This document shows positions 28,815 to 37,692 of a stretch of DNA of 64,000 nt, piece after piece. The DNA comes from Streptacidiphilus albus JL83 (GTDB lineage: Bacteria; Actinomycetota; Actinomycetes; Streptomycetales; Streptomycetaceae), in NCBI RefSeq assembly GCF_000744705.1, contig NZ_JQML01000001.1:4164017-4228016 (forward strand). Reading direction: 5' to 3'. Numbering within the stretch: the stretch's first letter is position 1; each line of letters begins with the position of its first letter. Position numbers and translations under genes: made by a program. The notes under the pieces are model-generated. The model saw only the letters and a list, made by a program, of their open reading frames with translations, was not told the origin of the DNA and searched no databases.

Positions 28815-28844
28815 GGGGCCCGACCGGTGAACCGGTCGGGCCCC
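28815..28844. terminator. Strong bidirectional terminator hairpin after serC
   Basis: Perfect 14-bp arms GGGGCCCGACCGGT and complement with a two-base loop (or a 13-bp stem with TGAA). Outer ACGAG/CTCGT at 28809-28813 and 28846-28850 extend the stem. It serves convergent serC and the small membrane gene. Confidence 0.85.
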
Positions 28845-28860
28845 ACTCGTTCCAACGCGT

Positions 28861-28947
28861 TCAGTGCGCGATGGCGCTGATCACAACGGCCAGCAGCAGC
28901 AGTACCAGCGCGCCGCTGACGATCCGGGTACGGGTCTTCGGGTTCAC
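28861..28947 (-). CDS. 28-aa single-pass membrane peptide
   Basis: 28 aa: a basic start (NPKTRTR) followed by one hydrophobic segment ([15 protein letters not shown]). The GTG start is three bases after the stop of the DUF4229 gene and has GGGGAA upstream. Its place in the operon and its clear transmembrane character support it; the function is unknown. Confidence 0.55.
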   Translation of the reverse strand: MNPKTRTRIVSGALVLLLLAVVISAIAH

Positions 28948-28950
28948 GGG

Positions 28951-29289
28951 TCAGTTCCCCTGCTGGGCCCGGACCGCGTCGTCCAGGGCGTCCTCGGCGG
29001 CGGCGTCGGCGGCGAAGCGCGACTTCATGCTGCGCGGCCGGGCCTGCCGCTGCTCGATCCCGGTGGTGATCTGCGCGGACATCGCGTCGCGCTGCTTGCT
29101 GAGCACGACGTAGCTCAGCGGTGCGGAGACGATCCCGGCGAGGATCAGCAGCAGGAACACCCCCGACGCCCCGGCCGTGACCGGCAGGATGCCGAAGTGG
29201 GCGAGCGCCAGGGCGACGACGAAACAGGCGCCGAAGATACTCGTCCGCATCGAGGTGTAGCGGAGGGTGGCGTGCGACTTGCTGCTCAC
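28951..29289 (-). CDS. DUF4229-family membrane protein
   Basis: 112 aa. It opens with LRYTSMRTSIFGACF and has two hydrophobic segments (about residues 17-35 and 41-62), then a charged cytoplasmic tail of about 45 residues. This fits the small actinobacterial DUF4229 family, function unknown. Starts with GTG and has a weak ribosome site. The 28-aa membrane peptide follows at once, so the pair is probably cotranscribed. Confidence 0.75.
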   Translation of the reverse strand: MSSKSHATLRYTSMRTSIFGACFVVALALAHFGILPVTAGASGVFLLLILAGIVSAPLSYVVLSKQRDAMSAQITTGIEQRQARPRSMKSRFAADAAAEDALDDAVRAQQGN

Positions 29290-29426
29290 GGCGGGTCCAT
29301 CTCTTTCCCGAGGTCTTCACCCGAGCCCCGAGGCTGGGTCCGGACAACCTGTCCAGTACAGCACGCCCGCCCCGGTGTTCCGCACGGAGGGGGGCGCAGC
29401 GCGGCCGTCGGCGCGGCCCGGCTCGG

Positions 29427-29951
29427 TCAGCGCAGGTCCAGCCACATGGTGACGTCGTCGCGTTCGTCGCCCGGGGCCACCCGGATCGCGCCGGGCACCC
29501 GGCCGACCTCCTTGTAGCCGCTGCGGGCGTAGAAGTCCTCCAGCCCGAGGCCGCCGCGCAGGGTGAGCCGCAGCCCGCTCAGGCCCCACCCCCGGGCCAC
29601 CCGCTCGGCCTCGGCCAGCAGCTCCGAGCCGTAGCCGCGGCCCTGCGCGGCCGGGTCGACCATCACCCGCTTCAGCAGCCGCCAGTGGGTCATCAGGTTG
29701 AACCGCTGGTCCTCGAAGAAGACCAGCGCGACCGGGCGGCCGCCGGGCTCCTCCTGGGCGATCAGCAGCCGGTCGGGCCCCTCGGCCACCCCCGCGAACT
29801 GCCGCTCCGCCGCCGGGCGGACGGTCTCGGCGGTGACCGGCGGGACGAAGCCGACGGCGCCGCCGGCGTTGCTGACGTCGGTCCAGAGCGCGGTGATCCC
29901 GGCCCGGAGCTCGGGGGTGAGCCGGGGGTCCAGCGTGAAGAGGAGGGCCAC
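29427..29951 (-). CDS. GNAT-family N-acetyltransferase
   Basis: 174 aa. The acetyl-CoA site is PAAQGRGYGSELL, following the strand KRVMVDP, with FYARSGYKEVGR near the end as in GNAT proteins. Substrate unknown. The GTG is three bases after the mqnE stop, so it is cotranscribed with mqnE; whether it serves menaquinone synthesis is not shown. Confidence 0.88.
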   Translation of the reverse strand: MALLFTLDPRLTPELRAGITALWTDVSNAGGAVGFVPPVTAETVRPAAERQFAGVAEGPDRLLIAQEEPGGRPVALVFFEDQRFNLMTHWRLLKRVMVDPAAQGRGYGSELLAEAERVARGWGLSGLRLTLRGGLGLEDFYARSGYKEVGRVPGAIRVAPGDERDDVTMWLDLR

Positions 29952-29954
29952 TGC

Positions 29955-31118
29955 TCAGAAGCGCATCAGCTGCGGGGTCTCGCGCCGGTCGGCGACCGGT
30001 CCGTCGTACTCGCGGATGATCTCGTAGCGGGTGTTCCGCTCGACCGGGCGGAAGCCGGCGTCGCGGATCAGCTCCAGCAGGTCCTCGCGGCTCATCTTGT
30101 TCGGGGTGCCGAAGCCGTCCGCGTCGTGGGTGATCTTGTACTCGACCACCGAGCCGTCCATGTCGTCCGCGCCGTGGTTGAGCATCAGCTGCGCGCCGGC
30201 CAGGCCGTGCATCACCCAGAAGACCTTGACGTGCGGGACGTTGTCGAAGAGCAGCCGGGAGACCGCGAAGGTCCTGGCCATGTCGGCGCCGGTGGCCATG
30301 GTGGTCCTGGCCTGGAGCCGGTTGCGGACCACGCCGTCCTTGGAGTCGTGGAAGTCGTGCTGGTAGCGCAGCGGGATGAAGACCTGGAAGCCGCCGGTCT
30401 CGTCCTGCAGCTCGCGCAGCCGCAGCACGTGGTCGACCCGGTGCCGGGGCTCCTCGATGTGGCCGTAGAGCATCGTGGCCGGCGTCTTCAGCCCCTTGGA
30501 GTGCGCCAGCCGGTGGATCCGCGACCAGTCCTCCCAGTGGGTGTCGTGGTCGACGATGTGCTGGCGGACCTCCCAGTCGAAGATCTCCGCGCCGCCGCCG
30601 GTCAGCGACTCCAGGCCGGCGTCGATGAGTTCGTCCAGGATCTCGTCGGCGGACAGGCCGGAGATCTTCTCGAACCAGTGGATCTCGGTGGCGGTGAAGC
30701 ACTTGAGACCGACGTTCGGCAGCGCCTTCTTCAGCTCCCGCAGGCTGCGCGGGTAGTAGCGCCAGGGCAGGGTCGGGTGCAGGCCGTTGACGATGTGCAG
30801 CTCGGTGAGCTGGTCGTTCTCCATCGCCTTGGCCAGCCGCACGGCCTCCTCGATGCGCATGGTGTACGCGTCCTTCTCGCCCGGCTTGCGCTGGAACGAG
30901 CAGTAGGCGCAGGAGGCGCTGCAGACATTGGTCATGTTCAGATGGCGGTTGACGTTGAAGTGGACGACGTCGCCGTTCTTCTGCGTCCGCACGTGGTGGG
31001 CCAGACCGCCCAGCCAGGCCAGGTCGTCGGTCTCGTAGAGGGCGATGCCGTCCTCGCGGGACAGCCGCTCCCCGGCGTAGACCTTCGCCTCGAGCTCCCG
31101 CTTGAGTCCTGCGTCCAT
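29955..31118 (-). CDS. mqnE: Aminofutalosine synthase MqnE
   Basis: 387 aa. Radical SAM enzyme that joins the enolpyruvyl benzoate product of MqnA to the adenosyl group, giving aminofutalosine. The cluster motif C-x3-C-x2-C is in NVCSASCAYCSF. NGLHPTLPWRYY and TMLYGHIEEP fit MqnE rather than MqnC. The ATG at 31118 has GAGGGCGG directly upstream. It belongs to the futalosine route, whose other members here are ubiX/mqnM, mqnP, mqnL, mqnB and mqnD. Confidence 0.93.
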   Translation of the reverse strand: MDAGLKRELEAKVYAGERLSREDGIALYETDDLAWLGGLAHHVRTQKNGDVVHFNVNRHLNMTNVCSASCAYCSFQRKPGEKDAYTMRIEEAVRLAKAMENDQLTELHIVNGLHPTLPWRYYPRSLRELKKALPNVGLKCFTATEIHWFEKISGLSADEILDELIDAGLESLTGGGAEIFDWEVRQHIVDHDTHWEDWSRIHRLAHSKGLKTPATMLYGHIEEPRHRVDHVLRLRELQDETGGFQVFIPLRYQHDFHDSKDGVVRNRLQARTTMATGADMARTFAVSRLLFDNVPHVKVFWVMHGLAGAQLMLNHGADDMDGSVVEYKITHDADGFGTPNKMSREDLLELIRDAGFRPVERNTRYEIIREYDGPVADRRETPQLMRF

Positions 31119-31172
31119 CCGCCCTCAACCCTTCACTTGCCTGGTGACGCTGATCCCGATGAGCCTACGCCC

Positions 31173-32147
31173 TCACTGCGAGAGCAGTTCACTGAGCAGG
31201 GCCGGGTCCAGATTGCCGCCGCTGACCACCGCCGCGACGCTGCGCCCCTGCGGCAGTCGGTCCGCGTGGTGGAGGTAGGCGGCGGTGGCCACCGCCCCGG
31301 AGGGCTCGGCCACCAGCCGGCCGCGCCGGGCCAGCACCGCGACGGTGGAGCGGATCTCCGCCTCGGTGACGGTGATGATGTCGTCCACGTACGCCTGGAC
31401 GTGCTCCCAGGGCAGCAGGCCCAGGGTGTTGGTGCGCAGCCCGTCGGCGATCGTCCGGTGGGTCAGCTCGAAGGGCCAGACCGCGCGTTCGCCGGTACGG
31501 AAGCTCTCGGCCGCGTCGCCGGCCAGCTCCGGCTCGACGCCGACGACCCGGACGCCGGGCATGGTGAGCTTCAGCGCGGCGGCGGTGCCGCTGATCAGCC
31601 CGCCGCCGCTGACCGGTACCAGCACCGTGCGCAGGTCCAGGTCGAGCGCGGTGGCGTCCTCGGCGATCTCCAGGCCGACGGTGCCCTGTCCGGCGATGAT
31701 CCACGGGTCGTCGTAGGGCGGCACCCAGACGTAGCCGTGCTCGGCGGCCAGTTCACCCGGGACGTCGTCCCGCTCGTGCATCCGGACCAGGATCACCTCG
31801 GCACCGAAGGAGCGGGTGTTCTCGACCTTGACGGCGGGCGAGGTGTCCGGCATCACGATGACGGCCTTGATGCCCAGCGCCCGCGCCGCGTAGGCCACGG
31901 CCTGGGCGTGGTTGCCGCTGGACTGGGCGACGACGCCGCGCGCCCGCTCCTCCGGGGTCAGCGCCGCGAGCCGGTTGTAGGCGCCGCGGATCTTGAAGGC
32001 CCCGGTCGGCTGCAGCATCTCCGGCTTGAGGTGCAGGGTCCGGTGCTCGGTCTCCGCCCAGGGGCAGGGGAGCAGCGGGGTGCGCACCGCCACGCCGGCG
32101 ATGCGCTTCTGCGCGGCACGCAGATCGTCCAGGGATATCAGGGCCAC
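31173..32147 (-). CDS. Threonine/serine dehydratase (PLP fold type II)
   Basis: 324 aa. Deaminates threonine or serine to the 2-oxo acid. The PLP lysine lies in PTGAFKIRGAYN; SSGNHAQ and the glycine loop SGGGL bind the cofactor. It lacks the C-terminal ACT regulatory domain of biosynthetic IlvA, so it is the short catabolic or serine/threonine type. The GTG is nine bases after the lrp stop, so both probably form one unit and the Lrp protein may control it. Confidence 0.88.
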   Translation of the reverse strand: MALISLDDLRAAQKRIAGVAVRTPLLPCPWAETEHRTLHLKPEMLQPTGAFKIRGAYNRLAALTPEERARGVVAQSSGNHAQAVAYAARALGIKAVIVMPDTSPAVKVENTRSFGAEVILVRMHERDDVPGELAAEHGYVWVPPYDDPWIIAGQGTVGLEIAEDATALDLDLRTVLVPVSGGGLISGTAAALKLTMPGVRVVGVEPELAGDAAESFRTGERAVWPFELTHRTIADGLRTNTLGLLPWEHVQAYVDDIITVTEAEIRSTVAVLARRGRLVAEPSGAVATAAYLHHADRLPQGRSVAAVVSGGNLDPALLSELLSQ

Positions 32148-32156
32148 GGTGCTCGC

Positions 32157-32633
32157 CTACGCCTTCCGCTCGGTCACGACATCGGTGTCGGGCAGTTCGG
32201 TCGCCCGGTTCTCCCACTTGGTGGAGAGCACGACCGTGGTCCTGGTCCTGGCCACGCCCTTGGTGCCGGAGAGCCGCTTGACGATGGACTCCAGCCCGTC
32301 GACGTCGGGCATCCGGACCTTGAGCATGTAGGAGTCGTCGCCGGCGATGAACCAGCAGTCCTCGACCTCGGTGAGGTCGTGCAGCCGGTGGGCGACGTCG
32401 TCGTGGTCGGCCGCGTCGGAGAGCTGGAGGCCGATCAGCGCGGTCACCCCGAGGCCGAGCGAGGCCGGGTTGACGGTCGCCCGGTAGCCGGTGATGATCC
32501 CGGCCTGCTCCAGCCGGTTGATCCGGTCGGTGACACTGGGCCCGGAGAGTCCGACCAGACGTCCCAGCTCAGCGTACGAGGCACGGCCGTTCTCCCGCAG
32601 CGCCTGGATGAGCTGCCTGTCCACCGCGTCCAT
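32157..32633 (-). CDS. Lrp/AsnC-family transcriptional regulator
   Basis: 158 aa from the ATG at 32633, the family's usual opening (MDAVDRQLIQALREN). The N-terminal helix-turn-helix covers ASYAELGRLVGLSGPSVTDRI; the C-terminal RAM ligand-binding domain follows (GLQLSDAADHDDVAHRL, CWFIAGDDSYML). Expected to sense an amino acid. It sits directly before the threonine dehydratase gene, which is its likely target. Confidence 0.9.
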   Translation of the reverse strand: MDAVDRQLIQALRENGRASYAELGRLVGLSGPSVTDRINRLEQAGIITGYRATVNPASLGLGVTALIGLQLSDAADHDDVAHRLHDLTEVEDCWFIAGDDSYMLKVRMPDVDGLESIVKRLSGTKGVARTRTTVVLSTKWENRATELPDTDVVTERKA

Positions 32634-32750
32634 GTGAATAACCTGGGCCTTCCGATCGTTGGGGAACCCACCGACATTATCCGGAATCGAAGCATCCCGA
32701 GCTGTCGCCCCTGCCATCCCAATGACGATACCGGGTGCGGGTGACCCAGC

Positions 32751-33461
32751 TCACTCGGCCCGGTCGCTCCCCCCGTCACTCCCCCGGGCCCCGCCCAGCG
32801 CACCCGTCCAGCGCCGGTAGAGGTCGTGCCGGACGCCGACGGCGTCGAGCACCCGCCCGGCCACGAAGTCCACCAGCTGCTGGGCGCTGCCCACCCCGGC
32901 GTAGAAGCCCGGCGCGGCCGGCAGGACCACCGCCCCGGCGTCGTCCAGCGCCACCAGCTGGCGCAGCGTCTGCCCGCTGAGCGGGGTCTCCCGGACACAC
33001 ACCACCAGCGGCCGACGCTCCTTGAGCACCACGCTCGCGGCCCGCTGCAGCAGGTCCTTGGACAGCCCGAGCGCGATCCCGGCCACCGAGGCGGTGCTGC
33101 ACGGCACCACCAGCATCCCCCTGGCCGGGTAGGAGCCGCTGGAGGGTCCGGCGGCCAGGTCCCCCGCCGCCCAGTAGCGGACCCGGTCCAGCTCCACCGG
33201 CTGCGGCTGGCCGGCGTCCAGCGGCTGCTCCAGCCACTCCCGGAGGTCCTCCTGCCAGTGGCCGTCCCGGAAGGCGATCCCGGTCTCGTCCAGCAGGGTC
33301 AGCCTGGCGGCCCGGCTGACCACCAGGTCGACGTCCTCGCCGGCCGCCAGCAGCGCGCGCAGCACCGCCGCCGCGTACGGCGTCCCGGACGCCCCGGACA
33401 CCCCGACCACCCAGGGCCGCCGCCCGGCGCCACCACTCTTGCCCGCCTCGTTCAGCTCCAC
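32751..33461 (-). CDS. UbiX-family flavin prenyltransferase (MqnM-type)
   Basis: 236 aa. It makes prenylated FMN, the cofactor of UbiD-family decarboxylases. The flavin-binding opening GVSGASGTPYAAAVLRAL and VVPCSTASVAGIALGLS with later VCVRETPLS are typical. A UbiD homologue (mqnL) lies at 36071-37528, so this is the probable cofactor supplier for menaquinone synthesis. The C-terminus has an extra Gly-rich tail. Confidence 0.9.
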   Translation of the reverse strand: MELNEAGKSGGAGRRPWVVGVSGASGTPYAAAVLRALLAAGEDVDLVVSRAARLTLLDETGIAFRDGHWQEDLREWLEQPLDAGQPQPVELDRVRYWAAGDLAAGPSSGSYPARGMLVVPCSTASVAGIALGLSKDLLQRAASVVLKERRPLVVCVRETPLSGQTLRQLVALDDAGAVVLPAAPGFYAGVGSAQQLVDFVAGRVLDAVGVRHDLYRRWTGALGGARGSDGGSDRAE

Positions 33462-33612
33462 CCGGCCGACCCTACCGGCGACGGGCGACGGCGGACGTTC
33501 GGCCCATTACCGCCCGAAGCGTTCAAACATGATTGCGACCATCAAACCGAGTCCCTATGGTTTCAGCTCTCTGCACGGCGTGTTCCGTGCTCGTCACTGG
33601 GGGAACTCCACC

Positions 33613-34347
33613 ATGTCCTGCTCTGCCTGCAACACTGCCGACGCCGTTCTCGGCGACGGCCACCCCTGCCCGGGCGCCGCCCAGGCCGCCCCGGTCGGAT
33701 TCGGCGCGCCGATGGCCGCCCCGATGGCCGCCCCGCGCCCGCCGCTCTCGAACTCCTGGCAGAACACGGCCTGGCTGAGCATCGGCCTGTCCGCCCTCTA
33801 CCTGGTCGTCTGCGTGGTCCGGCTGGTCTTCACCTTCCACGAGACCTCCCGGATCGAGAGCATTCTGAACGCTCCCGGCCCGGACTCCGTGGCCCAGCTC
33901 AACTCGCTGCAGAGCACCGACAGCCTGCTGAACAACCTGACCCTGGTCGGGTTCGTCGCCTATCTCGTCGGCTACCTCGTCTACTTCGCGGCCGTCCGCA
34001 AGGCGGTCCGCGCCGCCGGGCTGAACTCCGCCCTCCTGGTCAAGCACTGGACGTACTACGCCTGGCGCGGTGCGATCCTGGTCTCGCTGCTGGCCTCCTT
34101 CTTCAACGCCGGCAGCAACAGCACCGACGGCTCCTCCGACGACGCGGCCCAGCTGATCGACCAGTTCAAGCACATCGCCATGACCACCGAGCTCTACCTG
34201 GCGGCCCGCATCGTCACCATCGGCGTGCTGATCGTCGCGGTGGTCGTCACCCGCAACCGGGTCCGCGCCGCCATCCAGCAGGTCCGGCCCACCGCCCCCT
34301 TCGGGGCCGGCTACCAGCCGCAGGGCATGGCGCCGCAGCCGTACTGA
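33613..34347 (+). CDS. Four-helix membrane protein, DUF4328-like
   Basis: 244 aa from the ATG at 33613 (GGGGGAA upstream). A short Cys-containing start (MSCSAC) and Pro/Ala linker are followed by four hydrophobic segments: about residues 57-80, 117-138, 153-168 and 194-213. The order fits the DUF4328 membrane family; this match is moderate. The C-terminus is Pro/Gln-rich. Followed by a strong hairpin. Confidence 0.72.
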   Translation: MSCSACNTADAVLGDGHPCPGAAQAAPVGFGAPMAAPMAAPRPPLSNSWQNTAWLSIGLSALYLVVCVVRLVFTFHETSRIESILNAPGPDSVAQLNSLQSTDSLLNNLTLVGFVAYLVGYLVYFAAVRKAVRAAGLNSALLVKHWTYYAWRGAILVSLLASFFNAGSNSTDGSSDDAAQLIDQFKHIAMTTELYLAARIVTIGVLIVAVVVTRNRVRAAIQQVRPTAPFGAGYQPQGMAPQPY

Positions 34348-34358
34348 GCCCCCAACGA

Positions 34359-34403
34359 CGCGAGCCCGCCCCCGCCGGTGCCTTCGGCGGGGGCGGGCTC
34401 GCG
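34359..34403. terminator. Terminator hairpin after membrane protein gene
   Basis: Perfect 19-bp stem, opening CGCGAGCCCGCCCCCGCCG, with a 7-base loop, between convergent genes. Confidence 0.85.
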
Positions 34404-34409
34404 TTCGGC

Positions 34410-35003
34410 TCAGCCCCGGCCGAGGATGTGCAGGCCGACGTGCCGACCGGACCGCTCCAGCTCGGGAAGGAGCAGCCACAGCACGGCGTCCGCCAGGTCC
34501 TGCTTGTCCGGGCCGACGTAGTAGGGACGCAGGCCGACCGCCTCGATCAGCTCCGCCACCCTCACCTCGTCCGCGCCGGCCCGGGCCGTGAAGACCAGGT
34601 CGCCCCGGACGCCGTCCCAGGTCGGCTCCGCGTAGGACTCCCACGGCTGCGAGTTGAAGGCGCGGGCGTACCGCGCGCCCGGCGCCAGCTCGGCCACGGC
34701 TGCGGCCGCGTTCAGCACCGGGCCGGGGAAGTTGTTGCTCGCGTCGACGACCAGCTTGCCGTCGAGCGCGGCGCCGTGGTCGCGCAGGAGTGCGGGGACC
34801 CCGCCCCCGGGCACGGCGAGCAGGACGGTGTCGGCCTCCGCGACCGCCTCCGCGACGGTGGCGACCCGGGCCGCGGTCTCGCCCGCCGCCTTCGAGGCCA
34901 GCGGGTCGCGGGACCCGAAGACCACGTCGAGACCGGCCCGGGCGAGGGCCCGGCCGATGGTGCCGCCGATGTTGCCGCTTCCAATGACTGCGATGACGCC
35001 CAT
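34410..35003 (-). CDS. NADPH-dependent F420 reductase-like protein
   Basis: 197 aa. Rossmann start VIAVIGSGNIGGTIGRAL, then GSRDP, LAVPGGGV and the FNSQPWESYAEP region typical of the F420 oxidoreductase/NADP-binding family. It may reduce coenzyme F420 with NADPH or act on another dinucleotide-linked substrate; the true substrate cannot be read here. Strong AGGGGAG ribosome site. Confidence 0.82.
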   Translation of the reverse strand: MGVIAVIGSGNIGGTIGRALARAGLDVVFGSRDPLASKAAGETAARVATVAEAVAEADTVLLAVPGGGVPALLRDHGAALDGKLVVDASNNFPGPVLNAAAAVAELAPGARYARAFNSQPWESYAEPTWDGVRGDLVFTARAGADEVRVAELIEAVGLRPYYVGPDKQDLADAVLWLLLPELERSGRHVGLHILGRG

Positions 35004-35144
35004 GGAGGTTCTCCCCTTCGACGGTGGATCCGACCACTGTCGGACCCTACCGAAGAAGGCCCCCGGGGCCCCCGGAATTCCGCCCGAAAGCCAGGAATTC
35101 CAAGGGCCCTGACGATGTTTCAGTGCACTCGTCGGACGGCCGGG

Positions 35145-36074
35145 TCAGACCCCGAGCCCGCGCAGCACCAGGTCCAGCAGGGCAAAGGCGAAGAGCGAGA
35201 TCCCGACGAAGCCGTTCACCTGGAAGAAGGCCCGGTTCAGCCGGGACAGGTCGCCGGGCCTGACGATCGAGTGCTCGTAGACGAAGGCGCAGCAGACCAC
35301 GATCAGACCGACCCAGAAGGCCCATCCGGCGTCGGTCAGCACCGCGTACCAACCCAGCAGCAGCACGGTCACGACGTGCGCGACCCGGGCGCCGCGCAGC
35401 GCGTTGTCCACGCCGAAGCGGGCCGGGACGGAGCGGACGCCGTCGGCGCGGTCGGCGGCGACGTCCTGGCTGCCGAAGATCAGGTCGAAACCGCCGATCC
35501 AGACGCCCACGGCGAGCCCCAGCACCAGGGCGTCCCAGGACCAGTGGCCGGTGACGGCCAGCCAGGCCCCGATCGGGCCCATCGCCTGCGCCAGGCCCAG
35601 GATCGCGTGCGGGAAGTCGGTGAACCGCTTGCCGTAGGGGTAGACCACCATCGGGATCACCGCGACCGGCGCCAGCGCCAGGCAGAGCGGGTTGAGCAGC
35701 GCCGCCGCGCCCAGGAAGACCAGCAGCGCGACCGCCGAGCCGACGTACGCGGTGCGCATCGACACCGCGCCGGTGACCAGCTCGCGTCCGGCGGTGCGCG
35801 GGTTGCGGGCGTCGATCTCGCGGTCGATGATCCGGTTCGCGGCCATGGCGAAGGTCCGCAGGCCGACCATGGCGAGGGTGACCAGCAGCAGCTGCAGCCA
35901 GTGCACCCGGCCGTTGTCGAGGAACATGGCCGTCAGCGAGGCGATGTAGGCGAAGGGGAGGGCGAAGACCGAGTGCTCGATCATCACCAGCCGCAGGAAC
36001 GCCTTGGCCCTCCCCTGGACCGACCCGGATCCCGGCTCCGATCCGGGAGCGGGGGTGACGACGACGGCGCTCAC
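35145..36074 (-). CDS. mqnP: Menaquinone biosynthesis prenyltransferase MqnP
   Basis: 309 aa UbiA-superfamily integral membrane enzyme. First aspartate motif N-R-x-x-D-x-x-x-D is NRIIDREIDARN; second is in GSQDVAADRADG. About eight hydrophobic segments are visible. It attaches the isoprenoid chain to 1,4-dihydroxy-6-naphthoate. Its GTG overlaps the mqnL stop by four bases (GTGA), so prenylation and decarboxylation enzymes are cotranslated. Confidence 0.93.
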   Translation of the reverse strand: MSAVVVTPAPGSEPGSGSVQGRAKAFLRLVMIEHSVFALPFAYIASLTAMFLDNGRVHWLQLLLVTLAMVGLRTFAMAANRIIDREIDARNPRTAGRELVTGAVSMRTAYVGSAVALLVFLGAAALLNPLCLALAPVAVIPMVVYPYGKRFTDFPHAILGLAQAMGPIGAWLAVTGHWSWDALVLGLAVGVWIGGFDLIFGSQDVAADRADGVRSVPARFGVDNALRGARVAHVVTVLLLGWYAVLTDAGWAFWVGLIVVCCAFVYEHSIVRPGDLSRLNRAFFQVNGFVGISLFAFALLDLVLRGLGV

Positions 36075-37528
36075 AGGCCGTACTCCTTCCAGCGACGGGT
36101 GACGGTGGCGGCGGTACCCGGGTCCGACTCGACCATCTCCGGCCAGCCGCCGTCCCGGGTGTAGCCCTCCTCGGGCAGCTTACGGGTCGCGTCGATCCCG
36201 GCCTTGCCGCCCCAGAACTGCTGGTAGGAGGCGTGGTCCAGATGGTCGACCGGCCCTTCGACCACGCTCAGGTCGCGGCTGTAGTCGACGTTGCCCAGGG
36301 CCCGCCAGGCGACCTCCTGGTAGTCGTGGACGTCGCAGTCGGCGTCCACCACCACGATCAGCTTGGTGAGCGACATCATGTGCGCGCCCCAGATGGCGTG
36401 CATCACCTTCTGGGCGTGCTTGGGGTACTTCTTGTCGATCGAGACGATGACGCAGTTGTGGAAGCCGCCGGCCTCGGGCAGGTCGTAGTCGACGATGTCC
36501 GGAACGATGATCTTCAGCAGCGGCAGGAAGAAGCGCTCGGTGAACTTGCCCAGCGGCCCGTCCTCGGTCGGCGGCCGGCCGACCACGATGGACTGCAGCA
36601 GCGGGCGCTTCCGCATGGTCACGCAGTCGATGGTCAGCGCCGGGAACGGCTCCTGCGGCGTGTAGAAGCCGGTGTGGTCGCCGAACGGGCCCTCGGGCAG
36701 CAGCTGCCCCGGCTCCAGCCAGCCCTCCAGCACCACCTCGGCGTCGGCCGGGACCTGCAGCGGAACGGTCCTGCAGTCGACCATCCGGATCCGCTCACCG
36801 GCCACGAAGCCGGCGAACAGGTACTCGTCGATGTCGCCGGGCAGCGGCGCGGTCGCGGCGTAGGTCACGGCCGGCGGGCAGCCGAAGGCGATGGCGACCG
36901 GCAGCCGCTCGCCGCGCTTGGCGGCGACCGCGTAGTGGTTCCGGCTGTCCTTGTGGATCTGCCAGTGCATGCCGATGGTGCGCCTGTCGTGCCGCTGCAA
37001 CCGGTAGAGGCCGAGGTTGCGGATGCCCGAGTCGGGGTCCTTGGTGTGGGTGAGGCCCAGGTTGAAGAAGGAGCCGCCGTCCTGCGGCCAGGTGAACAGG
37101 GCCGGCAGCCGGTCCAGGTCGACCTGGTCGCCCTTGAGCACGACCTCCTGCACCGGGGCGTCCTCGCCCTTGACCTTCTTCGGCGGGACGTGGGTCATCC
37201 CGGCCAGCTTGCCGAAGGCCTCGCGGACGCCGGTGAAGCCGTGCGGCAGCTCGGGGCGCAGCAGTCCGGCGATCTTCTCGGCGATCTCCTCGGGGCCCTT
37301 CAGGCCCAGTGCCTTGGACAGCCGCCGCTCGGTCCCGAAGACGTTCATCGCCAGCGGCATGGACGCGCCCTTGACGTTCTCGAAGAGCAGCGCCGGGCCC
37401 TTGGCCTTCTGCACCCGGTCGACGATCTCCCCGACCTCCAGGTACGGGTCCACCTCCACCTTGATCCGCTTGAGGTCGCCCTCGCGTTCCAGCGCCCGTA
37501 GAAAGGACCGAAGATCGTCGTATGCCAT
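36071..37528 (-). CDS. mqnL: UbiD-family decarboxylase MqnL
   Basis: 485 aa from the ATG at 37528. UbiD signature regions: ALLFENVKGASMPLAMN, GMHWQIHKDS, EGPFGDHTGFYTP with the catalytic Glu region, and DVDYSRDL-like sequence near the end. It needs prenyl-FMN, probably made by the UbiX protein at 32751-33461. In the futalosine pathway it removes the carboxylate of the prenylated naphthoate. Weak ribosome site. Confidence 0.93.
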   Translation of the reverse strand: MAYDDLRSFLRALEREGDLKRIKVEVDPYLEVGEIVDRVQKAKGPALLFENVKGASMPLAMNVFGTERRLSKALGLKGPEEIAEKIAGLLRPELPHGFTGVREAFGKLAGMTHVPPKKVKGEDAPVQEVVLKGDQVDLDRLPALFTWPQDGGSFFNLGLTHTKDPDSGIRNLGLYRLQRHDRRTIGMHWQIHKDSRNHYAVAAKRGERLPVAIAFGCPPAVTYAATAPLPGDIDEYLFAGFVAGERIRMVDCRTVPLQVPADAEVVLEGWLEPGQLLPEGPFGDHTGFYTPQEPFPALTIDCVTMRKRPLLQSIVVGRPPTEDGPLGKFTERFFLPLLKIIVPDIVDYDLPEAGGFHNCVIVSIDKKYPKHAQKVMHAIWGAHMMSLTKLIVVVDADCDVHDYQEVAWRALGNVDYSRDLSVVEGPVDHLDHASYQQFWGGKAGIDATRKLPEEGYTRDGGWPEMVESDPGTAATVTRRWKEYGL

Positions 37529-37609
37529 GCCTGCCAGTATCCGCCACTCGCTAGGCTGGCCTTCACCGGCACCCGGGCGTGCCGCCGCAGGCCCCCGTGG
37601 CCGGACGTA

Positions 37610-37624
37610 CGTACGAAACGTACG
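37610..37624. promoter_or_regulatory. CGTACG-AAA-CGTACG inverted repeat
   Basis: Perfect dyad of two CGTACG hexamers with a 3-base spacer; another overlapping CGTACG lies at 37606-37611. It sits between divergent mqnL and permease genes, 69 bases before the permease start. Probable operator. Confidence 0.55.
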
Positions 37625-37692
37625 CCGCACGCCCCCGGAGACCCGTCGTTCCGACCGTTTACGGGATCCATACGTGCCCCGACACTGACCCT

